A model generated the notes under the pieces. It was not told where the DNA came from, ran no database searches, and saw only the letters and a list, made by a program, of their open reading frames with translations. A stretch of DNA of 64,000 bases. Source: an uncultured Bacteroidia bacterium (GTDB taxonomy: Bacteria; Bacteroidota; Bacteroidia; Bacteroidales; F082). The stretch is taken from positions 1-64,000 of the forward strand of contig CACZZO010000012.1 of NCBI GenBank assembly GCA_902785755.1. Direction: 5' to 3'. Position numbers and translations under genes: made by a program. Each line of letters begins with the position of its first letter. Within the stretch, counting starts at the first letter, position 1. This document shows, piece after piece, positions 17,508-27,912 of this stretch.

Positions 17508-17660
17508 GATTTGGTTAAGGGAATGCCGTGCAAATCGGCAACAGTGCCCGCTGCTGTGAGCCCGTGTAAGGCCTGTCAAGAAAAAGCCACTGTACGGCCC
17601 ATCCGTATGGGAAGGCGACAGGCTCGGGCGAGTCAGAAGACCTGCCAAACAAGGTAATTC
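17508..17660 (+). promoter_or_regulatory. Cobalamin (B12) riboswitch, plus strand
   Basis: The leader of the DUF4465 gene contains ACAGTGCCCGCTGCTGTGAG, AAGCCACTGTACGG, GGGAAGGCGACAGGCTCG and GAGTCAGAAGACCTGCC, matching the conserved core of the cobalamin aptamer. About 100 nt of further leader, including the TTCGGGAACAAGGGCGACGC stretch, separates it from the ATG at 17763. The two riboswitches point away from each other, with about 100 bp between their 5' ends. Confidence 0.93.
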
Positions 17661-17762
17661 TTTGCAAGCCTTCGGGAACAAGGGCGACGCTAAGCGTGGC
17701 AATTGGCATAGCTGCTTGCGATGGTCTTGCATTATTATTTAATGTTTAATAACCAATAAGTT

Positions 17763-19613
17763 ATGCGGAAAAATCTTTTCCTTTTCCTTTCGCTTTTTGT
17801 GGCTAACTTCGCCTTCGCGCAAGAACCTGCCACTTTTGAAGATGTGCAACTCGGAAGCAACGGCATTTGGGCGGCTCCCGAGGGCGAGAATGAGATGCCC
17901 AGTGGAGGCTGGCTCTTCACCAATTACACCGGCTACGGCTATTGGGGCGGCTTCACGGCCTCCAACCGCACCGACCTGAACCAAACGGGTCTGAATGCCC
18001 AATATACGGCTGTCACTGGCTGCGGCTACGATGGCTCTACCCAATATGCCGTGGCATATACATACGGCGTGCAGACCGATGTGTATGCCGCTGATGGCCA
18101 GTCGCATACGGTGACTGGATGCTACATCACCAATAACCTATGGGCCTATCAGGATGTCTTGCAAGGCAGTATGGGTCAGACGCCTTTTGGCGGACTTTCG
18201 GGCGACGACCCCGATTGGTTCAAACTGACCGCCACGGGCAAGAACGCAAGCGGCCAAACCGTCGGCACACTGGATTTCTATCTTGCCGACTATCGCTTCG
18301 AAGACAATAGTCAAGATTATGTCCTCGACACTTGGGAGTGGTTCGATCTCAGTGCCTTAGGCCCAGTGGCGACCATTTCGTTCAGCCTGTCGTCGACGAA
18401 GAGCAACTATGGCGGCATGATTACGCCGGCCTATTTCTGCATGGACAACTTCAACGGTGGTGGTGTAGCCCCCGACTTGCCGCCATACGTTGTCAATCCC
18501 GTGCAAAATGTGGTGTTCAACGACTATCCGCAGACGCTTCAAGTCAATCTCAATGGCGTGGCTACCGACCCTGACGACCCTGATGAAAACATCACTTACG
18601 GTATTGTCAGCAACTCGAATCCAAGCGCATTGACTGCCACGATGAGCGGAAAGATACTGGTGATGACGCGCCAAAATGCCAACCAAGCCACGGCCAATCT
18701 CACCATCCGCGCCACCAGCGACGGCCAGTCGGTCGATTTCATCGTGCATGTCGTTATGAATCAGGTCATTGATGAGCCGCCATACGTTGTCAATCCTGTT
18801 CAGGATGTGGTCTTTGACGATTATCCGCAAACCCTCCAAGTCAACCTAGAAGGTGTGGCCACCGACCCCGACGACCCTGATGAAAACATTTTATATATGA
18901 TTGTGGGAAACTCGAATCCCGAAGCCTTGTCGGCCTCAATGAGCGGAAAGATTTTGGTGCTGACACGCCGAAACGAGGACGCAGCAGTGGCTGACCTCAC
19001 CATGCGTGCCGCGAGCGATGGCCAATATGTCAATTTCAATGTGCATGTCATTATTAATCAAATTGTTGACGAGCCGCCTTTCATCCTCAATCCCGTGCAA
19101 GATGTGGTTTTCGATGAGTTTCCACAAACCCTCCAAGTCAACCTTGATGGCGTGGCTTCCGACCCCGACGACCCCGACGAGGGCATCACTTACGGCATCG
19201 TTTCCAATTCGAATGAAACCGCCCTTTCTGTTGAAATGGATGGCAAAATATTGGTGTTGAGCCGTTTGGTGGAAGAGCAAGCCGTGGCCGACCTCATAAT
19301 GCATGCCACCAGCGACGGCCAGTTTGTGGATTTCGAGATTCATGTCGTGATGAATCAAGTGGTTGGCGTTGATGAAAATGGGTCAAGTTTTGTGGTTTAT
19401 CCCAACCCGACATCTGGAACGCTTACATTGACCGTCGCTGATGCGCAACGGTTTGATTACGATTTGCTTAACATTTCGGGTCAATCCGTAATGCGTGGCA
19501 GTGCCGTTGGTTCAGAAATCCAACTCGATTTGGGCGAATGTCCCAAGGGCGTGTATTTCGTTTCCATCCGTTGGAATGGTAACAGATTGATACAGAAAGT
19601 GGTAGTAAAGTGA
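17763..19613 (+). CDS. DUF4465 protein with three Ig/cadherin-like repeats and T9SS sorting domain
   Basis: A 616-residue surface protein. Signal peptide MRKNLFLFLSLFVANFAFAQ (1-20). A DUF4465 domain (about 21-235) shows GGWLFTNYTGYGYWGGF, DPDWFKLTATGKN, VGTLDFYLADYRFEDNSQDY and PAYFCMDNF. Three near-identical repeats start at residues 239, 338 and 437, each exactly 99 codons, with PVQDVVFDDYPQTLQVNL and TDPDDPDENI. A T9SS type A domain closes the protein (YPNPTSGTLTLTV ... VYFVSIRWNGN). As far as I recall, DUF4465 proteins recur in corrinoid-uptake loci of gut Bacteroidetes; together with the B12 riboswitch directly upstream this suggests a surface corrinoid-related role. No btuBCDF gene is nearby. 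It converges with sdhB, 15 bp apart. Confidence 0.9.
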   Translation: MRKNLFLFLSLFVANFAFAQEPATFEDVQLGSNGIWAAPEGENEMPSGGWLFTNYTGYGYWGGFTASNRTDLNQTGLNAQYTAVTGCGYDGSTQYAVAYTYGVQTDVYAADGQSHTVTGCYITNNLWAYQDVLQGSMGQTPFGGLSGDDPDWFKLTATGKNASGQTVGTLDFYLADYRFEDNSQDYVLDTWEWFDLSALGPVATISFSLSSTKSNYGGMITPAYFCMDNFNGGGVAPDLPPYVVNPVQNVVFNDYPQTLQVNLNGVATDPDDPDENITYGIVSNSNPSALTATMSGKILVMTRQNANQATANLTIRATSDGQSVDFIVHVVMNQVIDEPPYVVNPVQDVVFDDYPQTLQVNLEGVATDPDDPDENILYMIVGNSNPEALSASMSGKILVLTRRNEDAAVADLTMRAASDGQYVNFNVHVIINQIVDEPPFILNPVQDVVFDEFPQTLQVNLDGVASDPDDPDEGITYGIVSNSNETALSVEMDGKILVLSRLVEEQAVADLIMHATSDGQFVDFEIHVVMNQVVGVDENGSSFVVYPNPTSGTLTLTVADAQRFDYDLLNISGQSVMRGSAVGSEIQLDLGECPKGVYFVSIRWNGNRLIQKVVVK

Positions 19614-19628
19614 CTTCAATAAAACCGA

Positions 19629-20384
19629 TTATTTTCTATCCCTTCCGAACAACGCCCCAATCCATTGCCGATTAAGCCTCGAAATGTTCTGCCGCTTGAT
19701 GAGTTTCGGGCATTCGGCCTCGCAGGCGTAGGTGTTGGTGCAGCTGCCGAAACCTAATTCGTCCATCTTGCAGACCATCTTGTGTACTCGGTCGGCAGCC
19801 TCGATTTGGCCTTGGGGCAACAAAGCCAAATGGCTGACTTTGGCACCCACAAACAGCATCGCGCTGGCATTCTTGCAAGCCGCTACACAGGCGCCGCAAC
19901 CGATGCAGGACGCGGCGTCCATGGCCATGTCGGCTTTATGTTTTGGAATCGGAATCGTGTTGGCATCAGGCACGCCGCCCGTGGTGGTGCTGATGTAGCC
20001 TCCAGCCTGTATGATTTTGTCGAAAGCGGAACGGTCCACCACAAGATCACGGATGACAGGGAACGGCTTGGCGCGCCAGGGTTCAATCCAAATGTCGTCT
20101 CCATCATGGAACTTGCGCATGTGGAGTTGGCAGGTGGTGATGCCGTCGTCGTTGCCATGCGGGCGACCGTTGATATAGAGTCCGCACATGCCGCAGATGC
20201 CCTCTCGACAGTCGTTGTCGAAGCACACGGGATGGGCAATGTGGTCGTTGATGAGCTGCTCGTTCAAGATGTCGAGCATCTCAAGGAAGGAACAGTCGGG
20301 CGAGATGCCTTCCAAAGGATAGGTCTCGAAATGGCCCTTGGCGCGGGCGTTCTCCTGTCTCCAAATATGTAATGTGAACTTCAT
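19629..20384 (-). CDS. sdhB: Succinate dehydrogenase/fumarate reductase iron-sulfur subunit
   Basis: A 251-residue electron-transfer subunit. The [2Fe-2S] site is [15 protein letters not shown] ... C further on; the C-terminal domain has [13 protein letters not shown] and a second cluster motif, [16 protein letters not shown], supplying ligands for the [4Fe-4S] and [3Fe-4S] centres. It passes electrons between the flavoprotein and a membrane quinone site. The ATG is 3 bp after the sdhA stop, so the two genes are one unit. Length and motifs are of the Bacteroidetes/epsilon-proteobacterial type B enzyme. Confidence 0.95.
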   Translation of the reverse strand: MKFTLHIWRQENARAKGHFETYPLEGISPDCSFLEMLDILNEQLINDHIAHPVCFDNDCREGICGMCGLYINGRPHGNDDGITTCQLHMRKFHDGDDIWIEPWRAKPFPVIRDLVVDRSAFDKIIQAGGYISTTTGGVPDANTIPIPKHKADMAMDAASCIGCGACVAACKNASAMLFVGAKVSHLALLPQGQIEAADRVHKMVCKMDELGFGSCTNTYACEAECPKLIKRQNISRLNRQWIGALFGRDRK

Positions 20385-20387
20385 GGC

Positions 20388-22355
<1,968 letters not shown>

Positions 22356-22378
22356 TCTGTTGTTTTTGATGCGGGCCC

Positions 22379-22438
22379 TTCGACAGGATCAGGGACCCTA
22401 AAGAAACACGGTCTGTCAAGGTCGTTGAGCCTGTCGAA
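22379..22438. repeat. REP-like imperfect inverted repeat
   Basis: TTCGACAGGATCAGGGACC (22379-22397) and GGTCGTTGAGCCTGTCGAA (22420-22438) form an imperfect 19-bp inverted repeat of a type widely scattered in bacterial genomes. It lies between sdhA and the GNAT gene and supplies the last codons (RQAQRP and stop) of the latter. Confidence 0.7.
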
Positions 22439-23000
22439 ACGCCGCTTCATTTAATGAAAACCTTTTCCATATTGGGAGATGGGGGAAAAAAACCAACCTC
22501 AACACCCTAATCGGTTTGCCCTTGCTTTGGTATTGTGTATCATCAAAATAGGTTTCTCCAGTGGCCACAAAACCACACTTCTCCATCACGCGGCCAGAGG
22601 CGGGGTTGTCGACAAAATGCCCGCAGATGAGCGACTTGATGTCGGTTGTTTTGCGGATATGGTCAATCACCAATCTTAATGCCTCAGTGCAGATGCCTTG
22701 GTTCCAATAGGGCTTGGCAATCCAATAGCCTACAAGCGGTTCGCCTTCGCGGGCGGGAATAGGACAGCCTCTTGCAGGGAGATAGCCAATGCAGCCGATG
22801 GCCTCGCCCATCGCTTTGAGTTCGATGGCCCAAGTTGTGGCGTTGTTGAACACGGTTCGGATAACCTCCAAACTCATTTCAACGGAACTGTGAGGCGGCC
22901 AGCCGGCGCGAGGGCCTACATCGGGGTCGGAGGCGTATTTGAAAAGGGTCTCGGCGTCATCATCGCTCCAAGGGCGGAGTAGGATTCTTTCGGTTTGCAT
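22416..23000 (-). CDS. GNAT family N-acetyltransferase (RimJ/RimL type)
   Basis: A 194-residue acetyltransferase. It begins MQTERILLRPWSDDDAETLF, the standard RimJ/RimL opening, contains EPLVGYWIAKPYWNQGICTEAL (beta4 and the acetyl-CoA-binding loop) and NPASGRVMEKCGFVATGE, the conserved C-terminal helix and strand. Substrate unknown; relatives acetylate ribosomal protein N-termini, antibiotics or small amines. The final residues RQAQRP are encoded by a REP-like repeat, so the natural C-terminus has probably been replaced by readthrough into that element. Confidence 0.88.
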   Translation of the reverse strand: MQTERILLRPWSDDDAETLFKYASDPDVGPRAGWPPHSSVEMSLEVIRTVFNNATTWAIELKAMGEAIGCIGYLPARGCPIPAREGEPLVGYWIAKPYWNQGICTEALRLVIDHIRKTTDIKSLICGHFVDNPASGRVMEKCGFVATGETYFDDTQYQSKGKPIRVLRLVFFPHLPIWKRFSLNEAAFRQAQRP

Positions 23001-23046
23001 GGTGTTTTAAAGTTGAAATAATACGGCAATTATTTGATTCTTTGTT

Positions 23047-24528
23047 TCATTTGAATTTGACTTTAGCCCCGACGAACTCCACGCTAAGGTTTTTGCAAAT
23101 GGTTTGGGCGGTGGTGCGACCGCTTTCGGCTGCCGGGGGAAGTCCGCCGGAATAGGCTGTCCGTTGTCCCGTGAAATACAGGCCTTTGCGATAGCGGACA
23201 GGCGCGTGATACAAGCGTCGGAAGGGCGGCCAGTCCGTCATGTAGCTTCCCTCGAAGGTGCTGCAATAACGCTCGTAGGTGAGGGGAGTGGCCATGTCGG
23301 TAACGGCAACGGTATCCCTGATTTCGGGAATCACCTCGCTGATGGCTTCAATGAAATCCTCCATCACTTCTTTTTTCTTGGCTGCATAGCAGCCCTCGTT
23401 TTTGGCCGCTTTCCAATAGCCGTAAGTGGGACCATGAAGCAGACATGTGATGACACTGCAACCTTCAGGGGCATAGCCCTCTTCTGTGGCATAGTTGTTC
23501 ACGACAATTGTTTTGTAGGTGCGTCCGGCGACATTCAGGGGTCGAGGCAGCACAATTTGCATGGACCGAGGCCATGAGGACAAGTCGGCCTTTATGCCGA
23601 CACCGAGGAACATGCACTGGGTTGTCCTAAGCCCCGACCGCATCTTCTTGGCCCAGCCATCCTGCAAAGGCTCCTTGAAAAGCGTGTCGATGGCACTTCG
23701 GGCATCCGCCGAAACGATTACAACATCTGCCGTAAGCACTTCGTCTTTGGTGTGAACCGACCACTGCTTTCCTTCGAAGGAAATCTCAACGGCAGGGGTT
23801 TGGTATCGGATTCTTCCACCGCAACTTGTGAATGTGTCGGCCATGTTTTGGGTCATGCGCAGAGAACCTCCTTTCGGGTAGCCGCTGTCGCCCACTTGGA
23901 AGGTGCCGAGGGTGTAGATGAACGAAAGCGCATTGATGTCAGGCTCAACAACGGCGGCCAAAAGAGCCCTTATCCGAGGGCTTTTGAACCATTTGGTGTA
24001 GGCACGCGCCGATTGTGCCATCAAAAAAGGCGTGACGAGGACGGCAGGTAGCATCTTGACATATTCCCAAACGGAAAACGGCTTAGGGTATCTTACTTTC
24101 AGGCCACGCAAATCACCGATGGGCTGATGGAAATGCTTGAAACAGGCCAAATGAAAACGAAGTCGCCACAAGGCCAATCGGTCTCGAAGGCCTGTGATTT
24201 CCAATCCGTGCAAGTCGCGATACAAGGGCATGGTGCCTTTTTCGTCCACCAACGTGTAGATGGGGTCTTTGAAATGGACGGGGTTGTTTTCCTGCAAGGC
24301 GCCGGTCTCCAACCAAACTTGATGCAAGGGAATCTCCTTCTTGGCACCAATGAGCCAATGGATGCCGCCCTCGAAAGTGTAGCCTTTGCGCTTCCAACTG
24401 GTGGAAACCCCTCCCGGACCAGCGGCTTTCTCCAAGATAAGCATCTGGAAGCCTGAACGTTGAAGATAGACGGCGGCAGTAAGCCCGGAGATGCCCGCAC
24501 CGATGATTATTGCTGTCCTTTGTGCCAT
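23047..24528 (-). CDS. Phytoene desaturase-like FAD-dependent oxidoreductase
   Basis: A 493-residue flavoprotein of the CrtI / retinol saturase / CrtISO group. N-terminal dinucleotide fold: AIIIGAGISGLTAAVYLQRSG, followed by LEKAAGPGGVSTSWKRKGYTFEGG. The C-terminal FAD motif is FTGQRTAYSGGLPPAAESGR. It probably oxidises, reduces or isomerises an isoprenoid chain, but no carotenoid genes (crtB, crtY) are near, so the substrate is open. Its ATG lies 4 bp after the stop of the small zinc-ribbon gene, suggesting one transcript. Confidence 0.85.
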   Translation of the reverse strand: MAQRTAIIIGAGISGLTAAVYLQRSGFQMLILEKAAGPGGVSTSWKRKGYTFEGGIHWLIGAKKEIPLHQVWLETGALQENNPVHFKDPIYTLVDEKGTMPLYRDLHGLEITGLRDRLALWRLRFHLACFKHFHQPIGDLRGLKVRYPKPFSVWEYVKMLPAVLVTPFLMAQSARAYTKWFKSPRIRALLAAVVEPDINALSFIYTLGTFQVGDSGYPKGGSLRMTQNMADTFTSCGGRIRYQTPAVEISFEGKQWSVHTKDEVLTADVVIVSADARSAIDTLFKEPLQDGWAKKMRSGLRTTQCMFLGVGIKADLSSWPRSMQIVLPRPLNVAGRTYKTIVVNNYATEEGYAPEGCSVITCLLHGPTYGYWKAAKNEGCYAAKKKEVMEDFIEAISEVIPEIRDTVAVTDMATPLTYERYCSTFEGSYMTDWPPFRRLYHAPVRYRKGLYFTGQRTAYSGGLPPAAESGRTTAQTICKNLSVEFVGAKVKFK

Positions 24529-24532
24529 GAAT

Positions 24533-24802
24533 TCATTGTTTCCAACGCTTGAGCATCGGGAAATACTGCCTCATCATGCCCTTGTATTCGTCCTTGGTCA
24601 TGGGCTTGGGCATGTTTTTGTTCACTTCATCCACGAACTGGGCGCAAAACTCTATCATCTCGTCCATCGTGCAGTCTTGGGTGAACTTGCCATCCTTGTA
24701 GCAATACATGCAATAATCCTCGTTCTTGCTTCCGTCAGCATTGGTGCCGAGGATTTCATTGGTGAGCGGCATTCCGCAGCTCTGACAAAACTTTTGTTCC
24801 AT
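24533..24802 (-). CDS. Small zinc-ribbon protein
   Basis: An 89-residue protein with four-cysteine zinc ribbon pairs: CQSCGMPL near the N-terminus and YCMYCYKDGKF about 20 residues later, followed by a helical DCTMDEMIEFCAQFVDEVN region ending YFPMLKRWKQ. It is a paralogue of the N-terminal 85 residues of the protein at 26276-27001, where the same module is fused to a flavin-binding domain. The stand-alone form precedes the desaturase-like gene by 4 bp. Function unknown; probably metal binding. Confidence 0.8.
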   Translation of the reverse strand: MEQKFCQSCGMPLTNEILGTNADGSKNEDYCMYCYKDGKFTQDCTMDEMIEFCAQFVDEVNKNMPKPMTKDEYKGMMRQYFPMLKRWKQ

Positions 24803-24846
24803 TTCTTGTTTGTTTATTGTTGTTTTCTTTTCTCAAACCTGCCTTC

Positions 24847-25728
24847 TCAACGGCAAAGATTTTGGTTAAGCCACTCTAAGGCATCCTCAAAGGGTGTTTC
24901 TGTCAGCACATCAGGGGCGATGGGATCGTCGCAAAATACTTCTCCTGTGCGGGCAATGTCTTCCCCAATGGTGAGCACAAGTTGAGAGCCTCCAGGGAGC
25001 GCAAAAGGCTGGTTGCAAGAGCAATAACCTGCTGTAGGAGCACCAAAAGTGCGCGTGTTTTCCAGTCCTCTAAAGCAAATCAATACAGCCTCGCCCGAAC
25101 TTCCTGTCCAATCGTCGGTCAACAAGGCAATAGGGCAAGCGATGGCCGTTTGTTTCTCCAATCCAACCGATTGCATGACAAAGAAAGTGTTGATGTTCAA
25201 TGGCCTTTTGCGCGAAGAGAATTTCAGGATGACATCATCGGGAAGGAACCGATGGACGGCGGCAATCATCGGATACATGTTGCCTCCTCGGTTGCCGCGC
25301 AGGTCGATAATGGCACCTTGCAGGGCATCGGGAAGGACGTTAAGCACCGTGTTGGCATACTTGATTCCGTCTTCCGCATTGCCCATGAATTGTGGCAACT
25401 TGATAGAAGCGATGCTGCTGTCCAACAGTTCAACCGTGGGCATTTCCCAGTCGGCGGTGTTGTTTTCCGTCACTTCGTCGGCGGTCATCAGGTAGGTATG
25501 CTTGCCTCCGGCTACTTTCCCCGCTTGCATGACGATTTCCTGTGCTTCCTCAAGGCTTGAAGGCTTTGCTGCCAGTGCCTCTGCCTTGGCTTTTTCCCAT
25601 TCAGGGCCTTGGGCATAGATGCCGTTCCTGTCCATGATGCGGACGGCTTTCTTGACATACCTTGTGTTAGGGTTGCTGCATGAGGCCATAAAAAGGGCGG
25701 TCAGCAATAAGATTAGGGTTTTTCGCAT
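24847..25728 (-). CDS. S41-family peptidase-like lipoprotein
   Basis: A 293-residue protein. Type II signal MRKTLILLLTALFMASC with lipobox MASC (Cys17). The rest matches C-terminal processing peptidases (S41): IKLPQF, GAIIDLRGNRGGNMYPMIA, LLTDDWTGSSGEAVLICFRGLENTRTFGAPTAG. The Ser after TG (SSGEA) and the downstream FRG/TRTFG region correspond to the catalytic Ser region; the general-base Lys expected a few turns later is not evident, so activity is uncertain. The PDZ domain is missing. The ATG at 25728 was preferred over an earlier frame start because a TATTTTTG box (minus strand, 25747-25754) lies 19 bp upstream. Confidence 0.8.
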   Translation of the reverse strand: MRKTLILLLTALFMASCSNPNTRYVKKAVRIMDRNGIYAQGPEWEKAKAEALAAKPSSLEEAQEIVMQAGKVAGGKHTYLMTADEVTENNTADWEMPTVELLDSSIASIKLPQFMGNAEDGIKYANTVLNVLPDALQGAIIDLRGNRGGNMYPMIAAVHRFLPDDVILKFSSRKRPLNINTFFVMQSVGLEKQTAIACPIALLTDDWTGSSGEAVLICFRGLENTRTFGAPTAGYCSCNQPFALPGGSQLVLTIGEDIARTGEVFCDDPIAPDVLTETPFEDALEWLNQNLCR

Positions 25729-25762
25729 GATAAGATAATTTGCTTGCAAAAATACGGCAAAT

Positions 25763-26266
25763 TTATGGTTTCTCCAACCCCGTTCTGATGAAATGCCCCT
25801 CTTGAACAGCGGCAAATGTCGCGACAACGGCTATAATGACCATTGGAACAATCGATTCCAAAAATACCGTCAAAGGAGCTCCAACAAAAAGTAGACCCCC
25901 CGTTACTTTATTTGCAAAGGTGTGAGGAAAAACGCATTTCTTGTACATCGCCAAAGCAGAGATTTGGTTGATGACCTTGATGGCGACAATCACTCCGCCC
26001 CAAATCCACAGCCATTTTGGAAATGCCAATGCAGGTATCAATTTAAAGCAACAGCATATCACGAAAACCAAATCTGCCAAACTATCCAGCAATGCACCTA
26101 CTTGGCTTTCACATCCGAGTTTTCGGGCGAGATAGCCATCTGCCATATCGCTTAGGCTACAGACGAAATAAATGACCCAGAAAGCACAACTCTCGACTCC
26201 AAAAAATAGAAGGCAAACGACCCCTAAAAATCGAAGTGCCGATATGGCATTTGGCAGGGATTTCAT
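25763..26266 (-). CDS. CDP-alcohol phosphatidyltransferase
   Basis: A 167-residue membrane enzyme with the complete CDP-OH-P motif D-x2-DG-x2-AR-x8-G-x3-D-x3-D: DMADGYLARKLGCESQVGAL followed by LDSLAD. It transfers a phosphatidyl or similar group from CDP-alcohol to an alcohol acceptor in phospholipid synthesis. Several hydrophobic helices follow, ending VIIAVVATFAAVQEGHFIRT. Known housekeeping relatives are PgsA and PssA; the acceptor here cannot be told. The first ATG is at 26266, 9 bp after the stop of the upstream gene; TTG codons at 26269 and 26272 are alternatives. Confidence 0.88.
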   Translation of the reverse strand: MKSLPNAISALRFLGVVCLLFFGVESCAFWVIYFVCSLSDMADGYLARKLGCESQVGALLDSLADLVFVICCCFKLIPALAFPKWLWIWGGVIVAIKVINQISALAMYKKCVFPHTFANKVTGGLLFVGAPLTVFLESIVPMVIIAVVATFAAVQEGHFIRTGLEKP

Positions 26267-26275
26267 CAACAAACC

Positions 26276-27001
26276 TTACTCTAACACAAAGCTCCTCGGA
26301 TAGAAGTCGCTGTAGAAACGGCCATCGGTGGCGGTGAATTTCAGTACGCAGTAGTTGGGGTCGGTGACGCCGCCAGGATAGTATTCTGTGTCGCCCTCTC
26401 GCCAAATCATCTCCTTGCTTTTGGCGTCGGTCAGCACCTCCATAGTGCCGCGCAGCATCATGCCCTTGAAGCCTTCGGTATCGCAGAAATAAATGCTGGC
26501 CTTGGGGTTGGCCTTGTAGTGCGCTACACGCAGCGAAAAGGTGTTGGTGGTGAAATAGAACACCTTGATGCCTTCACGGACTCGAGGCGACAGCATGGCC
26601 TTGGTGCAAGGGAAGCCCTCCTCATCGACCGACGATATCATGGTGATGGGCAGCGTGTCGGCCATCTTGACGATAAGGTCTTTAACGCCCATCAAAGCAG
26701 GATTTTCAGTAGTGTCATCATCTATAGACAATTCCTTGCGCCAGCGTTTCAGGTGCGGGAAGTACATCTTCATCTGGCCGATGTATTCTTCCTTCGTGAT
26801 GGGCTGCGGCAAGCCTTTGTTGACCTCTCCGATGAATTGGGCGCAATGCTCTATCATTTCGTCCATCGTGCAGTCTTGCAGGAACTTACCGTCCTTATAG
26901 CAATACATACAATACTCTTCGTTTTTGCTTCCGTCGGCATTGGTGCCGAGGATTTCATCGGTGAGCGGCATTCCGCAACTCTGACAAAATTTTTGTTCCA
27001 T
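26276..27001 (-). CDS. Zinc-ribbon plus pyridoxamine 5'-phosphate oxidase-like protein
   Basis: A 241-residue fusion. Residues 1-86 repeat the zinc ribbon module of the 24533-24802 gene (CQSCGMPLTDEILGTNADG; YCMYCYKDGKF). Residues about 100-241 form a split-barrel flavin-binding domain of the PNPOx-like type: LPITMISSVDEEGFPCTKAM, VFYFTTNTFSLRVAHYKANP and a final FYSDFYPRSFVLE. Probably an FMN-dependent reductase or flavin sensor whose metal module responds to redox state. It is preceded by a 61-bp regulatory module that also occurs before the cysteine-rich gene at 28344. Confidence 0.85.
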   Translation of the reverse strand: MEQKFCQSCGMPLTDEILGTNADGSKNEEYCMYCYKDGKFLQDCTMDEMIEHCAQFIGEVNKGLPQPITKEEYIGQMKMYFPHLKRWRKELSIDDDTTENPALMGVKDLIVKMADTLPITMISSVDEEGFPCTKAMLSPRVREGIKVFYFTTNTFSLRVAHYKANPKASIYFCDTEGFKGMMLRGTMEVLTDAKSKEMIWREGDTEYYPGGVTDPNYCVLKFTATDGRFYSDFYPRSFVLE

Positions 27002-27025
27002 GGCTAAATAGTTAATATCTTACGT

Positions 27026-27086
27026 CTGCAAAAATACAGTATTATCCGTTCCGAAATGAAAACCCTATATGGACAATTCTATGGAC
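27026..27086 (-). promoter_or_regulatory. Shared regulatory module, copy A
   Basis: On the minus strand: -7 element TATTTTTG (27029-27036), an invariant block (27041-27064, containing ATTATCCGTTCCGAAA in plus sense) and a 12-bp-period direct repeat, TATGGAC at 27068-27074 and 27080-27086. About 50 of 61 positions match copy B (28396-28456) with no indel. Confidence 0.75.
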
Positions 27087-27136
27087 TTTGCGACATTTTT
27101 ATTACTAAAACGCATCGGAATTGCATGGGATTTCCC

Positions 27137-27215
27137 TACTTTTGCGGCGGATAATAACGGAACAGATGTTTTATTATGGCAAGACCGACAAGCATAACGA
27201 AAGAAAAAATACTTG
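27137..27215 (+). pseudogene. 5' remnant of a divergent regulator-like gene
   Basis: A good -7 box TACTTTTG (27137-27144) is followed by ATG at 27176 and the codons MARPTSITKEKIL, which is how TetR-type regulators commonly open. After about 13 codons the sequence runs directly into the antisense strand of the truncated receptor gene. This looks like the promoter and first codons of a plus-strand gene whose remainder was deleted. The TetR identity rests on 13 residues only and is an inference. Confidence 0.45.
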
Positions 27216-27902
27216 CTCATCGGTCAGGTTCAGGTCGAGGCTCAGGCCGTCACCTTGTTGTTTCTTGGTGCGGATGCGGACCACAGCCCTCACCGTGGCA
27301 TCATATTGCGCTCCCGGGTTGTTGATGACTTCCACATCACGGATGTCGTCGCTACGCAGACGGCGCAGTTCGCTATCATCGCGCATCAGCCGCCCGTTGA
27401 TATAGATAATAGGTGCGCCTTTGCCCAAGACCTCAATGCCATCCTCGCTGCCGGTCATTCCAGGCACTTTGGTCAGCATCTCTTGTGCCGTACCCGAATC
27501 CTCAAGCACCGATCCTTGGATGGTGGTAATCATCGAGTTACCTGTCATCCGCGTTTGGGGCAACTGGCTCTTCACAACCACCTCGCCGAGCAGTTGGGCA
27601 TCCACCGTCATCTGGATGGTCAAGCCGTTTGTTGGCTTTGCATACTGGGTTTGGTAGCCCACGCACGACACTTTCAGCAGGCCGTCTTTTTTGTCGGTCG
27701 GCAAGAGGAATGAGCCTTGCTCATCCGTCACCGTTCCTTGCACAAAGGTTGAGTCGGGAAGCGAAAGCAACACCACATTCACGAAGGGCATAGGTTCGCC
27801 GTTTTCATCGGTGATGTGGCCGACTAAGTTTTGGTTTTGGGCAAATGCCGAAACCGTCATCAGCAGTGCGGCAGTAAGCGTTATCAATTTCAGTGTTTTC
27901 AT
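27174..27902 (-). pseudogene. Truncated TonB-dependent-receptor-like outer membrane protein
   Basis: The frame starts normally: signal MKTLKLITLTAALLMTVSAFAQ, a carboxypeptidase-regulatory-like domain (LVGHITDENGEPMPFVNVVL ... KVSCVGYQTQY) and a plug domain (GEVVVKSQLPQ, VPGMTGSEDGIEVLGKGAPI, YINGRLMRDD, DIRDVEVINNPGAQYDA). It stops after 242 residues, where the family (about 750-800 aa) would enter the beta-barrel. The last 13 residues (FFLSLCLSVLP and neighbours) are antisense to the start of another gene. A deletion of roughly 1.6 kb or more of the barrel is implied. The product could be exported but cannot form a pore. Confidence 0.85.
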
Positions 27903-27912
27903 CTTTTCGTAT

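Noticed and set aside
17198-17732. Open frames across the riboswitch region
   Set aside because: They run through aptamer core sequence on both strands and lack start signals; the RNA reading explains the conservation.
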